This document shows, in pieces, positions 5,311 to 13,417 of a stretch of DNA of 13,734 bases. A program made the position numbers and the translations under genes. Under the pieces are notes generated by a model. The model had not been told where the DNA came from. It did no database searches and saw nothing but the letters and a program-made list of their open reading frames with translations. Position 1 is the stretch's first letter; every line of letters begins with the position of its first letter. This DNA comes from CAVHXA01 sp963639765 (GTDB lineage: Bacteria; Bacillota; Clostridia; Oscillospirales; Oscillospiraceae), in assembly GCA_963639765.1 (NCBI GenBank), contig CAVHXA010000049.1, positions 1 through 13,734 on the forward strand, read 5' to 3'.

Positions 5311-5371
5311 ATGTAATCCCTCCGTTATTTGTAATCCGCGCTGGCCCGCGCAAAGTGCCGCTGAGCGATGC

Positions 5372-5397
5372 ATCTGTGGCCGACGGCCGGCACAGAT
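5372..5397. repeat. Dyad upstream of the recombinase, possible res-type site
   Basis: ATCTGTG (5372-5378) and CACAGAT (5391-5397) are perfect inverted arms around a GC-rich centre in which CCG and CGG can pair further. The dyad lies about 62 nt before the recombinase reading frame, where resolvase genes often carry their binding sites. It also overlaps the only upstream in-frame ATG (5373), so as RNA it could hide that start. Confidence 0.33.
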
Positions 5398-5497
5398 TGC
5401 ACTGTAATAGAAGTTCTGCAAAACACGGTGGAGAACGACACACCGGGAATATTTATTGTTCCGGAAAATCAGAAAATACCTGGAAAAGAATGGATGC

Positions 5498-5537
5498 AAA
5501 AGAAAAAGCACAGCCGCCGTATTCGGGTGACTGCGCT
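5498..5537 (-). terminator. Rho-independent terminator on the minus strand
   Basis: On the minus strand, AGCGCAGTC (5537-5529) pairs with GGCTGTGCT (5515-5507), with two G-T wobbles, and the stem continues CC/GG after a mismatch. It is followed by TTTTTCTTTT. The hairpin starts 5 nt after a minus-strand stop codon at 5544-5542, which supports a real gene having ended there. It would also keep leftward transcription out of the recombinase region. Confidence 0.6.
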
Positions 5538-5541
5538 GCTC

Positions 5542-5830
5542 TCAATATAAAGGTGCCGTAAATCTGTGCACCACCATCTTTTTGATGGCGTTATTAAACC
5601 ATATCTCTCGCATCTGCGGTAGCGCGGATTTAATCAGAGGTTCCTCAGGATTGATCAGTATGCGCATGGAAGCCGGGAGTATTCTCAAAGGTGCAAGGAC
5701 GTTATCTACTATCTGAACTTGTGGCGGCCGGAGAGTGCAGAAAAAAGTCGACCTTGCCGTTGGCTATTGACGCCGCCGCTGTTTGATTTTCGCAGACGAA
5801 GTGTTCGGGTTTGTGTGGTGTGTTCCAAAT
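5542..5830 (-). pseudogene. Degraded minus-strand gene remnant upstream of the cas operon
   Basis: Two protein-like stretches lie in different minus-strand frames. The first, read from 5830, contains NTPHKPEHFVCENQTAAASI then ANGKVDFFLHSPAATSS and stops at 5702. The second, starting around 5720 in another frame, contains VDNVLAPLRILPASMRILIN, PEEPLIKSALPQMREIWFNN and AIKKMVVHRFTAPLY, and stops at 5544-5542, right before a terminator. The residue composition looks like a folded protein, not random translation, and one frameshift near 5705-5725 would join the two pieces. I do not recognise the family. An ATG at 5667 would give a 41-residue peptide, with no clear ribosome binding site. Apart from this and the cas promoter I see nothing else in the 5545-5927 interval. 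Confidence 0.38.
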
Positions 5831-5853
5831 ATTATTCCGGACACAGCTTGTTC

Positions 5854-5882
5854 TTTACGTAAGATCTGAACAGTGGTAAGAT
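5854..5882 (+). promoter_or_regulatory. Possible promoter of the cas operon
   Basis: TTTACG (5854-5859), a 17-nt spacer and TAAGAT (5877-5882) each match 4 of 6 consensus bases, about 45 nt before cas3. The -35 box lies in the 8-bp palindrome TTACGTAA (5855-5862). CTTGAA (5898-5903) and TTCAAG (5913-5918) could pair and partly cover the cas3 ribosome binding site. The match is moderate only. Confidence 0.35.
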
Positions 5883-5927
5883 ATGTTTCGAGTATAACTT
5901 GAACTTACAATTTTCAAGGGGAATAGA

Positions 5928-8072
5928 ATGGACTATTTTGCGCATAAATCGGAAGATGGGCGATTGCAGACCTTGCAGGAACATCTGAATGAAACGGCTA
6001 TGCTTTGTGCGATGTTTGCAAAACAGTTTGGAGCGAAAGAACATGGGTATCTTGCAGGCGTCGCGCACGACATCGGAAAATACTCGGATGCATTTCAAAA
6101 GCGCCTAAATGGCGGGCCAAAGGTGGACCATGCTTCGGCGGGTGCTTATGAATGTCTGAAGATCCATGCTTTGCCGGAAGCAATCTGTGTAGCTGGGCAT
6201 CACGGTGGATTATCTGATTTTGGCAACATGAAGACCGACCGGGCCGGTGATGCAACGGTATGTGGACGGTTAAAAAAGGCTCAGAAGGACAGAATCCCCC
6301 CTTATTTACAAAACTGGGGCGGGGATCTGCCAAAACCAGCCGGGCAGTTGAGTTCGCTCTCCGAAAATCTGTCATTTGCTACATGGACGAGAATGCTGTA
6401 TTCCTGCCTTGTAGACGCAGATTATCTGGATACGGAGCGGTTTATGCAACCGGGAAAGTCGGCTCGCGGTCAATACGAGACAATGGATGTGCTGTTTGGC
6501 AAACTGGAGCGACATATAGAAAAGTGGTCACATCCGACAGGTAATATCAATCAGAATCGGTGGAGGATTCTGCAGGATTGCCTGAATGCGGGAATACGAG
6601 AAAAAGGTGTCTATACATTAAGCGTGCCAACAGGAGGCGGAAAGACGGTTTCGTCCATGGCGTTTGCACTGCGCCACGCTGTGCAGCATGGAATGCAGCA
6701 CATTATTTACGTTATCCCATATACATCGATCATCGAGCAGAATGCTGCAGTTTTTCGTGAGATATTTGGAGAACAAAACGTGCTGGAACACCACAGTGGA
6801 AAGCTCTATGACCTTTCGGAAGATGCTGATGAAAAAGAGCATATGCTGGCTTTGGCAACGGAAAACTGGGATATGCCTGTTATAGTGACGACTGCAGTAC
6901 AGTTTTTTGAATCATTTTATTCCAATCGCCCGTCCAAATGCCGAAAGCTGCACAATATAGCAAATAGCGTGTTGATTTTTGACGAAGCACAGCTGCTTCC
7001 TGCCTGTCATCTTGCGCCGTGTGTGAGCGCGATCGCGGAACTTGTTACACACTTTGAGTCGACGGCTGTTTTATGTACAGCAACACAACCTGTTCTGGAT
7101 GATTTGTTCCTTCAATTTGGTTGGAAAAAGCCAATCCCGCAGATTTGTACAAATACAAAAATGCTCTATGACAAGTTCGCACGCGTTTCTTTTTTTAAAG
7201 CAGGAAGGCTGTCCTGTACAGAAGTGGCAGATCGTCTTGAGAAACTTAAGCAGGTGCTGTGCATCGTCAATTCAAGGAAAGCAGCCCAGGAAATATACGA
7301 ACTTCTTCCAAAAGAAGGTTCATTTCATTTATCTACGCTGATGTATCCGTTGCATCGATGTGCTGCGCTTGATGCAATTCGCAAGCGTCTTGCAAATGGC
7401 GAAGCTTGTCGGGTAGTCTCTACGTCGCTGATTGAAGCAGGCGTTGATGTCGACTTTCCTGCGGTCTGGCGAGAAATGGCCGGACTGGATTCAATTCTTC
7501 AAGCAGCAGGACGCTGCAACAGAGAAGGAAAACAGAAACAAAACGAAAGTATTGTAACGATTTTTGAAAGTGATTATACACCACCGATTCTGATGCGACA
7601 GAACATCGGTGCAGCACAGGAAGCTCTTGAAAACGACGCAAATCCCGCTGACCCGGAGACAGTAAAGGCCTATTTCTCCTCGTTGCGTGATCTTCTTGGG
7701 GAAGGGATTGACAAGTCACATCTTATTGATAAATTTAATCGTGGAATTGCAGGCTGTATGCTGCCATTTGAACAGGCTGCCGAAGCGTTTCATATGATTG
7801 ATCAACAGACATTTATCATTTACATTCCGACAGATGAAAATACACATGTTTTAAATCGTCTTCGAAACAAATCAGCTGACCGGACAGATTACCGCCTTGC
7901 AGGACAGTATTGTGTCAATGTGTATGCGAGCCATTACCGTGCCCTTCTTTCTTCCGGTGATATCGAACTCCTGGATGAGGAAAGTGCGATACTTATGAAC
8001 TGCAGGCGCTACAACGAAAAGACAGGCCTTTTGTTAAATGAAAGCGAATCGGAAAAAGTGTGGATGATTTAA
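5928..8072 (+). CDS. cas3: Cas3, HD nuclease-helicase of type I-C CRISPR
   Basis: The protein has 714 residues, full length for a single-chain HD-helicase Cas3. The N-terminal HD nuclease has His19, the HD pair 47-48 in AHDIGKY, His68, His91-His92 (GHHGG) and Asp163. The SF2 helicase follows: Walker A VPTGGGKT (233-240), the Walker B variant FDEAQ (351-355), LCTATQP (382-388), STSLIEAGVD (498-507) and the arginine-finger motif QAAGRCNR (525-532). It is recruited by Cascade once a target R-loop forms, then unwinds and cuts the non-target strand. The start at 5928 has AAGGGG about 6 nt upstream. It leads the operon, and cas5c follows after a 45-nt gap with its own ribosome binding site. All motifs are intact, so activity is expected. 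Confidence 0.97.
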   Translation: MDYFAHKSEDGRLQTLQEHLNETAMLCAMFAKQFGAKEHGYLAGVAHDIGKYSDAFQKRLNGGPKVDHASAGAYECLKIHALPEAICVAGHHGGLSDFGNMKTDRAGDATVCGRLKKAQKDRIPPYLQNWGGDLPKPAGQLSSLSENLSFATWTRMLYSCLVDADYLDTERFMQPGKSARGQYETMDVLFGKLERHIEKWSHPTGNINQNRWRILQDCLNAGIREKGVYTLSVPTGGGKTVSSMAFALRHAVQHGMQHIIYVIPYTSIIEQNAAVFREIFGEQNVLEHHSGKLYDLSEDADEKEHMLALATENWDMPVIVTTAVQFFESFYSNRPSKCRKLHNIANSVLIFDEAQLLPACHLAPCVSAIAELVTHFESTAVLCTATQPVLDDLFLQFGWKKPIPQICTNTKMLYDKFARVSFFKAGRLSCTEVADRLEKLKQVLCIVNSRKAAQEIYELLPKEGSFHLSTLMYPLHRCAALDAIRKRLANGEACRVVSTSLIEAGVDVDFPAVWREMAGLDSILQAAGRCNREGKQKQNESIVTIFESDYTPPILMRQNIGAAQEALENDANPADPETVKAYFSSLRDLLGEGIDKSHLIDKFNRGIAGCMLPFEQAAEAFHMIDQQTFIIYIPTDENTHVLNRLRNKSADRTDYRLAGQYCVNVYASHYRALLSSGDIELLDEESAILMNCRRYNEKTGLLLNESESEKVWMI

Positions 8073-8117
8073 TGAACTCTTTATGGCAGGAAATACAAAA
8101 GAAAGGAGCAAAGGTCT

Positions 8118-8780
8118 ATGCCTGTAAAAATTGAGGTTTGGGGTGATTATGCATGCTTCAGCCGTCCCGAAATGAAAGTGGAGCGTGTCAGTTATGACGT
8201 TATGACGCCATCTGCCGCACGAGGCATTCTGGAAGCGATTTACTGGCACCCCGGTCTTGTCTGGCGAATTGACCGCATTCGGGTCTGTTTACCGATTCGA
8301 TTCACCAATGTTCGACGTAACGAAGTCAAGGACAAGATCAGTGCGAGCAATGTTCGAACAGTGATGAATTGCGGCAAGGGTGAACTTTATCTGGCGACAT
8401 CGCAGAGCATTCAGCAGCGCGCGGCAATGATTCTGCGTGATGTACATTATGTCATTGAGGCACATTTTGATATAACAGACCGTGCCACACCAGCAGATAA
8501 TCCGGGGAAGTTTAATGATATCATAAAACGCCGCGCACAAAAAGGACAATTTTACCACCAGCCCTATTTTGGAAATCGAGAATTTCCTGCAAATTTCAGG
8601 CTTTGTGAATCAATTCCAGAATGTCCTGCTGAGCTCCTGGGTGAGCACGATCTCGGCTGGATGCTTTTGGACATGGATTATTCCGATCCGACGGATATCA
8701 GACCGATGTTTTTCAGAGGCATACTGAGAGATGGGATATTAGATGTGCCGCCATTAAAAAGTGAGGGGGTGATGCGATGA
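8118..8780 (+). CDS. cas5c: Cas5c (Cas5d), crRNA-processing endoribonuclease
   Basis: The protein has 220 residues. In type I-C, which has no Cas6, Cas5c cuts pre-crRNA at the base of the repeat hairpin and stays bound to the 5' handle. The N-terminus KIEVWGDYACFSRPEMKVER and the motif TPSAARGILEAIYWHPGL are typical. Tyr42 in AIYWHP fits the catalytic tyrosine known from B. halodurans Cas5d; the histidine in EAHFD (residue 116) is a good candidate for its catalytic partner, but this was not aligned. The start at 8118 has AAAGGAG 9 nt upstream. The stop overlaps the cas8c start as ATGA, so translation is probably coupled. Confidence 0.96.
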   Translation: MPVKIEVWGDYACFSRPEMKVERVSYDVMTPSAARGILEAIYWHPGLVWRIDRIRVCLPIRFTNVRRNEVKDKISASNVRTVMNCGKGELYLATSQSIQQRAAMILRDVHYVIEAHFDITDRATPADNPGKFNDIIKRRAQKGQFYHQPYFGNREFPANFRLCESIPECPAELLGEHDLGWMLLDMDYSDPTDIRPMFFRGILRDGILDVPPLKSEGVMR

Positions 8781-10567
8781 TACTTCAGTCGTTGACTAAA
8801 CTATATGAAGATTTGACGGGCCAGGGAAAGTTGGCACAGGAAGGTTGGGCAAATGCAAAGATCAGTTATGCACTTTGCATCGACCGCGACGGCAATCTAA
8901 AGCGAATTGATCCGCTTTTGCAGCAGGAGCAATCCGGGAAAAAAACCGTCATGCGCCCGCAAATGATGGAGCTTCCTGCGGCAGTGAAGCGCACAGTTGG
9001 TATTTCGCCGAACTTTTTATGGGATAATTCCGGTTATTTGCTGGGATCCGACACAAAGGGAAAGCCGGAAAGAAGCCGCGAATGCTTTGAAGCGGCACGG
9101 GAGTTTCATCATAAACTGCTTGATTCAGCAGAATCGGAAACCGCACAGGCAATTCTTGCCTTTTTTGACCGCTGGAATCCGCAGAATGCGGCAGATCACC
9201 CCGCATTGAAAGATTGTTATAATGAGGTTTGCAAAGGCGCCAACCTTGTCTTTCGCATAAACGGCAGCTTTGCACAAAAGGATAGTGTGGTTCGCTTTGC
9301 ATGGCAGTCACATTACGATTCCGGTGACGGGGAAAAAATGCAGTGCCTGATCACGGGGAAGAACGAGCCGGTGATGCTGACCCATCCTTCTGTCAACGGC
9401 GTACGAGGTGCACAGTCCTCCGGTGCTGCAATTGTCTCATTCAATGCTTCCGCATTTTGTTCCTACGGCAGAGACGGTGAACAGGGGTTAAATGCACCCG
9501 TTGGAAAGTATGCTGCGTTTGCCTACACCTCCGCACTCAATTATCTTCTGGCAGACAGACCAAATGTGACCTTTCTCGGGGACACAACCATCGTTTGCTG
9601 GGCAGAAGGTGCGGAAAAACAATATCAGACGCTTGCAGTGAATGTACTGTTCAACTCGGATGATGCAATGAATATGCTGCTTGAAGGTAACGGCGCCGTT
9701 CTCAGCGAAGCGGATGTGCGCGCCACCGTCAGGCGGCTTGCAGAAGGAAAGTCCTGCGATGAATACAGGCTCGACCCTAAACGGACTTTTTATATTCTTG
9801 GTCTCGCGCCGAACGCCGCACGAATCTCGGTTCGTTTTTTCCTGAGAGATTCCTTCGGCAGCTTTATGAAAAACGTCAATGATCACAACGAGCGCATGAA
9901 AATTGTGAGCCCTTCCTATAACAGGGATGAGATGCTGCCGATCTGGAGAATGCTCCGGGAAACAGTGAATCTGAATTCGCGTGATAAATCGCCGAGTCCG
10001 GTCATGGCGGGCGCAACGATAAGAGCAATATTGACAGGTGGGCGTTATCCTGCTTCCCTTTTGGAAAACACCATGTTGCGTATTCGAGCGGAGCAGAATG
10101 TTACATACGGACGCGCAGCGATTCTCAAGGCCTACTATTTACAAAATGGAAATGCAGACTGCCCAAAGGAGGTTTTGACCGTGGCACTGAACGAGGAAAG
10201 CAAAAACATCCCATATACGCTCGGACGACTTTTTGCAGTTTATGAAGAGGCGCAGCAGAAGGCAAACCCCGGGATTAATACAACAATTAAGGACCGCTAT
10301 TTCAATTCCGCTGCTGCAACTCCGGCGACCATTTTCCCGATTTTGTCCAATCTCTATCAAAAGCATCTTCGAAAAATGGATACAGGATACGCAGTGTACC
10401 TGGATAAACGGGTTACGGCTTTAAAGGCCGTTCTCGGCGAGGAATACCCTGCGCGACTGACGCTTCCGCAACAGGGTTCATTCGATCTCGGGTATTATCA
10501 TCAAACACAGAGCCGTTATACAAAAAGGGAGGAAAATAATGATGGAACCAATCAAAAACCGTTATGA
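8777..10567 (+). CDS. cas8c: Cas8c (Csd1), large subunit of type I-C Cascade
   Basis: The protein has 596 residues, normal for Csd1. It begins MILQSLTKLYEDLTGQGKLA and has the family-like WANAKISYALCIDRDGNL segment. Cas8c recognises the PAM and helps open the target DNA. The start is the ATG of an ATGA overlap with cas5c, with GAGGGGG just upstream. The gene runs 29 nt into cas7c. The C-terminal 128 residues can also be made alone as Cas11c from an internal GTG with its own strong ribosome binding site. No frameshift or internal stop was seen. Confidence 0.96.
   Translation: MILQSLTKLYEDLTGQGKLAQEGWANAKISYALCIDRDGNLKRIDPLLQQEQSGKKTVMRPQMMELPAAVKRTVGISPNFLWDNSGYLLGSDTKGKPERSRECFEAAREFHHKLLDSAESETAQAILAFFDRWNPQNAADHPALKDCYNEVCKGANLVFRINGSFAQKDSVVRFAWQSHYDSGDGEKMQCLITGKNEPVMLTHPSVNGVRGAQSSGAAIVSFNASAFCSYGRDGEQGLNAPVGKYAAFAYTSALNYLLADRPNVTFLGDTTIVCWAEGAEKQYQTLAVNVLFNSDDAMNMLLEGNGAVLSEADVRATVRRLAEGKSCDEYRLDPKRTFYILGLAPNAARISVRFFLRDSFGSFMKNVNDHNERMKIVSPSYNRDEMLPIWRMLRETVNLNSRDKSPSPVMAGATIRAILTGGRYPASLLENTMLRIRAEQNVTYGRAAILKAYYLQNGNADCPKEVLTVALNEESKNIPYTLGRLFAVYEEAQQKANPGINTTIKDRYFNSAAATPATIFPILSNLYQKHLRKMDTGYAVYLDKRVTALKAVLGEEYPARLTLPQQGSFDLGYYHQTQSRYTKREENNDGTNQKPL
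10181..10567 (+). CDS. cas11c: Cas11c small subunit, internal translation start within cas8c
   Basis: Inside cas8c, AAAGGAGG at 10165-10172 stands 8 nt before GTG at 10181-10183, in frame with cas8c (codon 469). Translation from here gives 128 residues starting (M)ALNEESKNIPYTLGRL and sharing the cas8c stop. In type I-C systems it is established that a Cas11 small subunit of about 120 residues is made from an internal start in cas8c and lines the Cascade belly beside the Cas7 backbone. The size, position and full-strength ribosome binding site all fit. The codons around it read KEVLTVALNEE, which does not in itself require such a perfect Shine-Dalgarno sequence. An in-frame TTG at 10175 is too close to the site to be used. 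Confidence 0.8.
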   Translation: MALNEESKNIPYTLGRLFAVYEEAQQKANPGINTTIKDRYFNSAAATPATIFPILSNLYQKHLRKMDTGYAVYLDKRVTALKAVLGEEYPARLTLPQQGSFDLGYYHQTQSRYTKREENNDGTNQKPL

Positions 10568-11426
10568 GTTTGTAATCTACTTCGACGTGGAAAACGGGAA
10601 CCCAAACGGCGACCCCGATGCGGGCAATATGCCGCGTGTCGACCCTGAGACCGGCTACGGTCTTGTGACAGACGTATGTCTCAAGCGCAAAATCCGCAAC
10701 TATGTGGAGACGGTCAAGGAGGACGAAAGCGGCTATCGTATTTATATCAAGGAAGGCATACCACTCAATCGCAGTGATGCAGAGGCGTACACATATCTTG
10801 GCATTGATGAAAAGAAGGTCAAGGATGCAAAGAAGGACGATGCAAATCTCGACCGCAAGATCCGTGACTTCATGTGCGGCAATTTCTACGATATACGCAC
10901 ATTTGGCGCAGTGATGACGACTTTTGTCAAGGGAGCGCTTAATTGTGGTCAAATTCGCGGTCCGGTACAGATCGGATTTGCCCGCAGTGTTGACCCCATT
11001 GTTCCGCAGGAAGTAACGATAACACGCATTGCGATCACAACGGAAGCAGATGCCGAGAAAAAAGGCACGGAAATGGGCAGAAAATACATCATACCATATG
11101 GACTTTATCGCGCGGAGGGCTATATTTCCGCAAATCTTGCGCGAAAAACGACAGGCTTTTCCGAAGAGGACCTGGAACTTTTGTGGCAGGCAATCCTGAA
11201 CATGTTTGAGTTTGATCATTCCGCAGCGCGTGGAAAAATGGCAGTACGGGAACTGATTATTTTCAAACACAGCTCGGAACTCGGATGTGCTCCCGCTTAT
11301 CGTCTGTTCGATCTGGTTCAGGCCAAACGAAAAGATGGCGTAAGTGTGCCGCGTGCGTACTCGGATTATACGGTCACGGTCAACGAAGAAAATTTACCAG
11401 ATGGCGTTATCTGCATCCGAAAATGA
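10539..11426 (+). CDS. cas7c: Cas7c (Csd2), Cascade backbone subunit
   Basis: The protein has 295 residues, typical of Csd2. The RRM-fold N-terminus YEFVIYFDVENGNPNGDPD (about 9-27) followed by AGNMPRVDPETGYGLVTDVC is highly characteristic. Several copies coat the crRNA spacer in type I-C Cascade. AAGGGAGG at 10525-10532 stands 6 nt before the ATG at 10539; a second ATG at 10542 directly follows, and either would work. The start lies inside the end of cas8c. The stop overlaps the cas4 start as ATGA, so the two are probably translationally coupled. Confidence 0.97.
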   Translation: MMEPIKNRYEFVIYFDVENGNPNGDPDAGNMPRVDPETGYGLVTDVCLKRKIRNYVETVKEDESGYRIYIKEGIPLNRSDAEAYTYLGIDEKKVKDAKKDDANLDRKIRDFMCGNFYDIRTFGAVMTTFVKGALNCGQIRGPVQIGFARSVDPIVPQEVTITRIAITTEADAEKKGTEMGRKYIIPYGLYRAEGYISANLARKTTGFSEEDLELLWQAILNMFEFDHSAARGKMAVRELIIFKHSSELGCAPAYRLFDLVQAKRKDGVSVPRAYSDYTVTVNEENLPDGVICIRK

Positions 11427-12088
11427 CGATTTATGCAGAGGAAGATTACCTGCAATTATCCGGAATCCAGCACTTTGCATTTTGTCGCCGCCAGTGGGCG
11501 CTGATTCATATTGAAAAACTGTGGGCGGAGAATTATCATACAGTGGATGGCGCACTGCTGCATGAAAAAGCGCATAACCCCAATCAGAAAGAATCTCGCG
11601 GTGATCGATACATCATGCGCAGCATCAGCATCTATTCCCGAACACTCGGCATATCCGGGCAATGTGATGTTGTAGAATTCCGGAAAAATGTTGCCGGTGT
11701 CCGATTGAATGGGAAGGATGGACTTTGGCTCCCGTATCCGGTTGAATATAAGCGCGGCGAACCCAAACAAAACGACTGTGATGCTTTGCAGCTTTGCGCA
11801 CAGGCGATGTGTTTGGAAGAGATGCTTTGCTGCTCAATTCAGGAGGGAGCACTATACTACGGACAAACCAGAAGGCGGCAGATTGTTGCACTGACGGCGG
11901 AACTGCGCAGCCGTGTGACAGAGCTGACTGAGGAAATGCACACATATGCCCGGCGTGGTTATACGCCGAAAGTAAAACCGACAAAAGGCTGCGGTGCCTG
12001 CTCGATGAAGGAGTTGTGCATGCCAAAGCTTTTGCGAAGAAAAAGCACAACAGAATATCTGCAAAATGCGATGGTGGAAGAGTTATGA
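11423..12088 (+). CDS. cas4: Cas4, RecB-like Fe-S exonuclease for spacer acquisition
   Basis: The protein has 221 residues. Four cysteines for a [4Fe-4S] cluster are in place: Cys21 (FAFCRRQW) and Cys190, Cys193 and Cys199 (KGCGACSMKELC). The RecB-type nuclease residues are visible as His47 (LLHEKAH), Asp82 (GQCDVVE) and Glu108-x-Lys110 (VEYKRG), with a QLCAQAMCLEE helix after them. Cas4 trims prespacers and selects them for a correct PAM together with Cas1-Cas2. The start is the ATG at 11423 that overlaps the cas7c stop. The frame is open upstream to 11285, but that part lies inside cas7c and adds 46 residues foreign to Cas4. The gene ends in an ATGA overlap with cas1. Confidence 0.96.
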   Translation: MTIYAEEDYLQLSGIQHFAFCRRQWALIHIEKLWAENYHTVDGALLHEKAHNPNQKESRGDRYIMRSISIYSRTLGISGQCDVVEFRKNVAGVRLNGKDGLWLPYPVEYKRGEPKQNDCDALQLCAQAMCLEEMLCCSIQEGALYYGQTRRRQIVALTAELRSRVTELTEEMHTYARRGYTPKVKPTKGCGACSMKELCMPKLLRRKSTTEYLQNAMVEEL

Positions 12089-13116
12089 AAAAGCTGCTTA
12101 ACACATTGTATATTCTGTCCGAGGATGTTTATTTATCTCTCGATGGAGAAAATGCGGTAGCAAAACGGGAACAGGAAGTTCTTGCAAGATATCCGCTGCA
12201 TACGTTGCAAAGCGTTATCAGTTTTTCCTATGCAGGGATTTCCATTCCGCTGATGGGTGCGTGTGTAGAACGTGGCATTTCAGTGGCGCTGTGTTCACCG
12301 CGCGGAAAGTTTCTGGCACATGTTTGCGGAGGAATTGACGGTAATGTCCTGCTTCGGCGGACACAGTACCGTGCGGCAGATAGCGAAGAACAAAGCTGCC
12401 GTATTGCAGCGAGAATGATTTTTGGGAAACTGTACAACAGCCGCTGGAGCATTGAGCGCACGCGACGCGACCATGCAGTGCGCGTAGACGTGCAGGCACT
12501 TATGGAGGCATCCGCAAACATACGCGAGCTTTTGCCGCAGGTGCTGGAGGCGGAATCTCTGGATTTGTTGCGAGGACTGGAAGGCAATTCCGCCAGGTGC
12601 TATTTTGGTGTCTTTGATGAAATGATTTTAAGCGGGAAGCCGGCCTTTGCCTTTAAGGGCAGAAACCGCCGTCCTCCGCTTGACCCGATTAATGCGCTAC
12701 TGTCGTTTACTTACAGCATACTGGCGCATGATTGTGCATCAGCGTTGGAAGCCGCCGGGCTGGATCCTTATGTCGGCTTCCTGCATCGGGATCGACCGGG
12801 CAGAACATCGCTTGCTTTGGATTTGATGGAAGAACTTCGGCCCTGTATGGCAGACCGTTTTGTACTTACACTGGTTAATAATCGCATTATAAAAGAAAAG
12901 GATTTTATCAGGCAGGAAAGCGGTGCCGTCTTATTAAACGACGAGGGCCGTCGAAGGTTTTTCGCTTCCTGGCAGGAGAAAAAGCGAGAACAGCTGAAAC
13001 ATCCGTATCTTGAAGAAAAGCTGCAGTGGGGTATGGTTCCGTATGTTCAGGCGCAGCTTCTTGCACGCCTTTTGCGCGGCGATCTTGACGGTTATCCTCC
13101 GTTTTTATGGAAATGA
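12085..13116 (+). CDS. cas1: Cas1, CRISPR integrase
   Basis: The protein has 343 residues, the standard length for type I-C Cas1. The N-terminal beta domain begins MKKLLNTLYILSEDVYLSLD. The helical C-terminal domain carries the metal ligands: Glu166 in RGLEGNSARCYF, His234 in VGFLHRDRPGR, and Asp246/Glu249 in SLALDLMEELRP. Together with Cas2 it integrates prespacers at the leader end of the array. The start at 12085 is the ATG of the ATGA overlap with cas4; the frame is open upstream to 12016, but those 23 residues lie inside cas4. The stop is followed by the cas2 ribosome binding site. Confidence 0.97.
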   Translation: MKKLLNTLYILSEDVYLSLDGENAVAKREQEVLARYPLHTLQSVISFSYAGISIPLMGACVERGISVALCSPRGKFLAHVCGGIDGNVLLRRTQYRAADSEEQSCRIAARMIFGKLYNSRWSIERTRRDHAVRVDVQALMEASANIRELLPQVLEAESLDLLRGLEGNSARCYFGVFDEMILSGKPAFAFKGRNRRPPLDPINALLSFTYSILAHDCASALEAAGLDPYVGFLHRDRPGRTSLALDLMEELRPCMADRFVLTLVNNRIIKEKDFIRQESGAVLLNDEGRRRFFASWQEKKREQLKHPYLEEKLQWGMVPYVQAQLLARLLRGDLDGYPPFLWK

Positions 13117-13126
13117 GGGAAGTGAT

Positions 13127-13417
13127 ATGCTTGTTCTGATTACCTATGACGTCAACACCGAGGATGCAGCGGGCCGAAAGCGTTTGCGGCAAATTGCAAG
13201 GCAATGCGTCAATTATGGTCAGCGTGTCCAATGTTCTGTCTTTGAGTGCCTCCTGGATGCGGCACAATGTCGAAGTCTACAGGCAAAGCTTTGTTCAATT
13301 ATGGATGAGGAAAAAGACAGCCTGAGGTTCTATTACCTTGGCAATCGGTACGAAAAGAAGATTGAACACTTTGGATGCAAAGCTGCATATTTACCCGAAG
13401 GCAACCTTATTATCTGA
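13127..13417 (+). CDS. cas2: Cas2, structural partner of Cas1
   Basis: The protein has 96 residues, the usual type I-C length. It opens MLVLITYDVNTEDAAGRKRL, a ferredoxin-fold first strand with Asp8 at the conserved position. It then has the type I-C style helix LRQIARQCVNYGQRVQCSVF and a C-terminal YLPEGNLII strand. Cas2 dimerises and bridges two Cas1 dimers during spacer integration. GAGGGAAG directly after the cas1 stop gives the ATG at 13127 a ribosome binding site. The frame is open upstream within cas1, but that part is not Cas2. The array leader begins right after the stop. Confidence 0.96.
   Translation: MLVLITYDVNTEDAAGRKRLRQIARQCVNYGQRVQCSVFECLLDAAQCRSLQAKLCSIMDEEKDSLRFYYLGNRYEKKIEHFGCKAAYLPEGNLII

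Noticed and set aside
4651..5316. 221-residue + ORF downstream of the strong promoter at 4608-4636
   Set aside because: Antisense to the recombinase over nearly its whole length, TTG start without a ribosome binding site, and no protein-like motifs; any transcript there is more likely noncoding.
5574..5588. CCATC / GATGG hairpin
   Set aside because: A 5-bp stem with no T run on either strand and inside the gene remnant; chance is sufficient.
10413..11270. 285-residue minus-strand ORF
   Set aside because: It lies fully antisense to cas7c and the end of cas8c, has no ribosome binding site and no family-like motifs.
11285..11422. N-terminal extension of cas4 by 46 residues
   Set aside because: It lies inside cas7c, lacks a ribosome binding site and is foreign to Cas4; the ATGA overlap at 11423 is the natural start.
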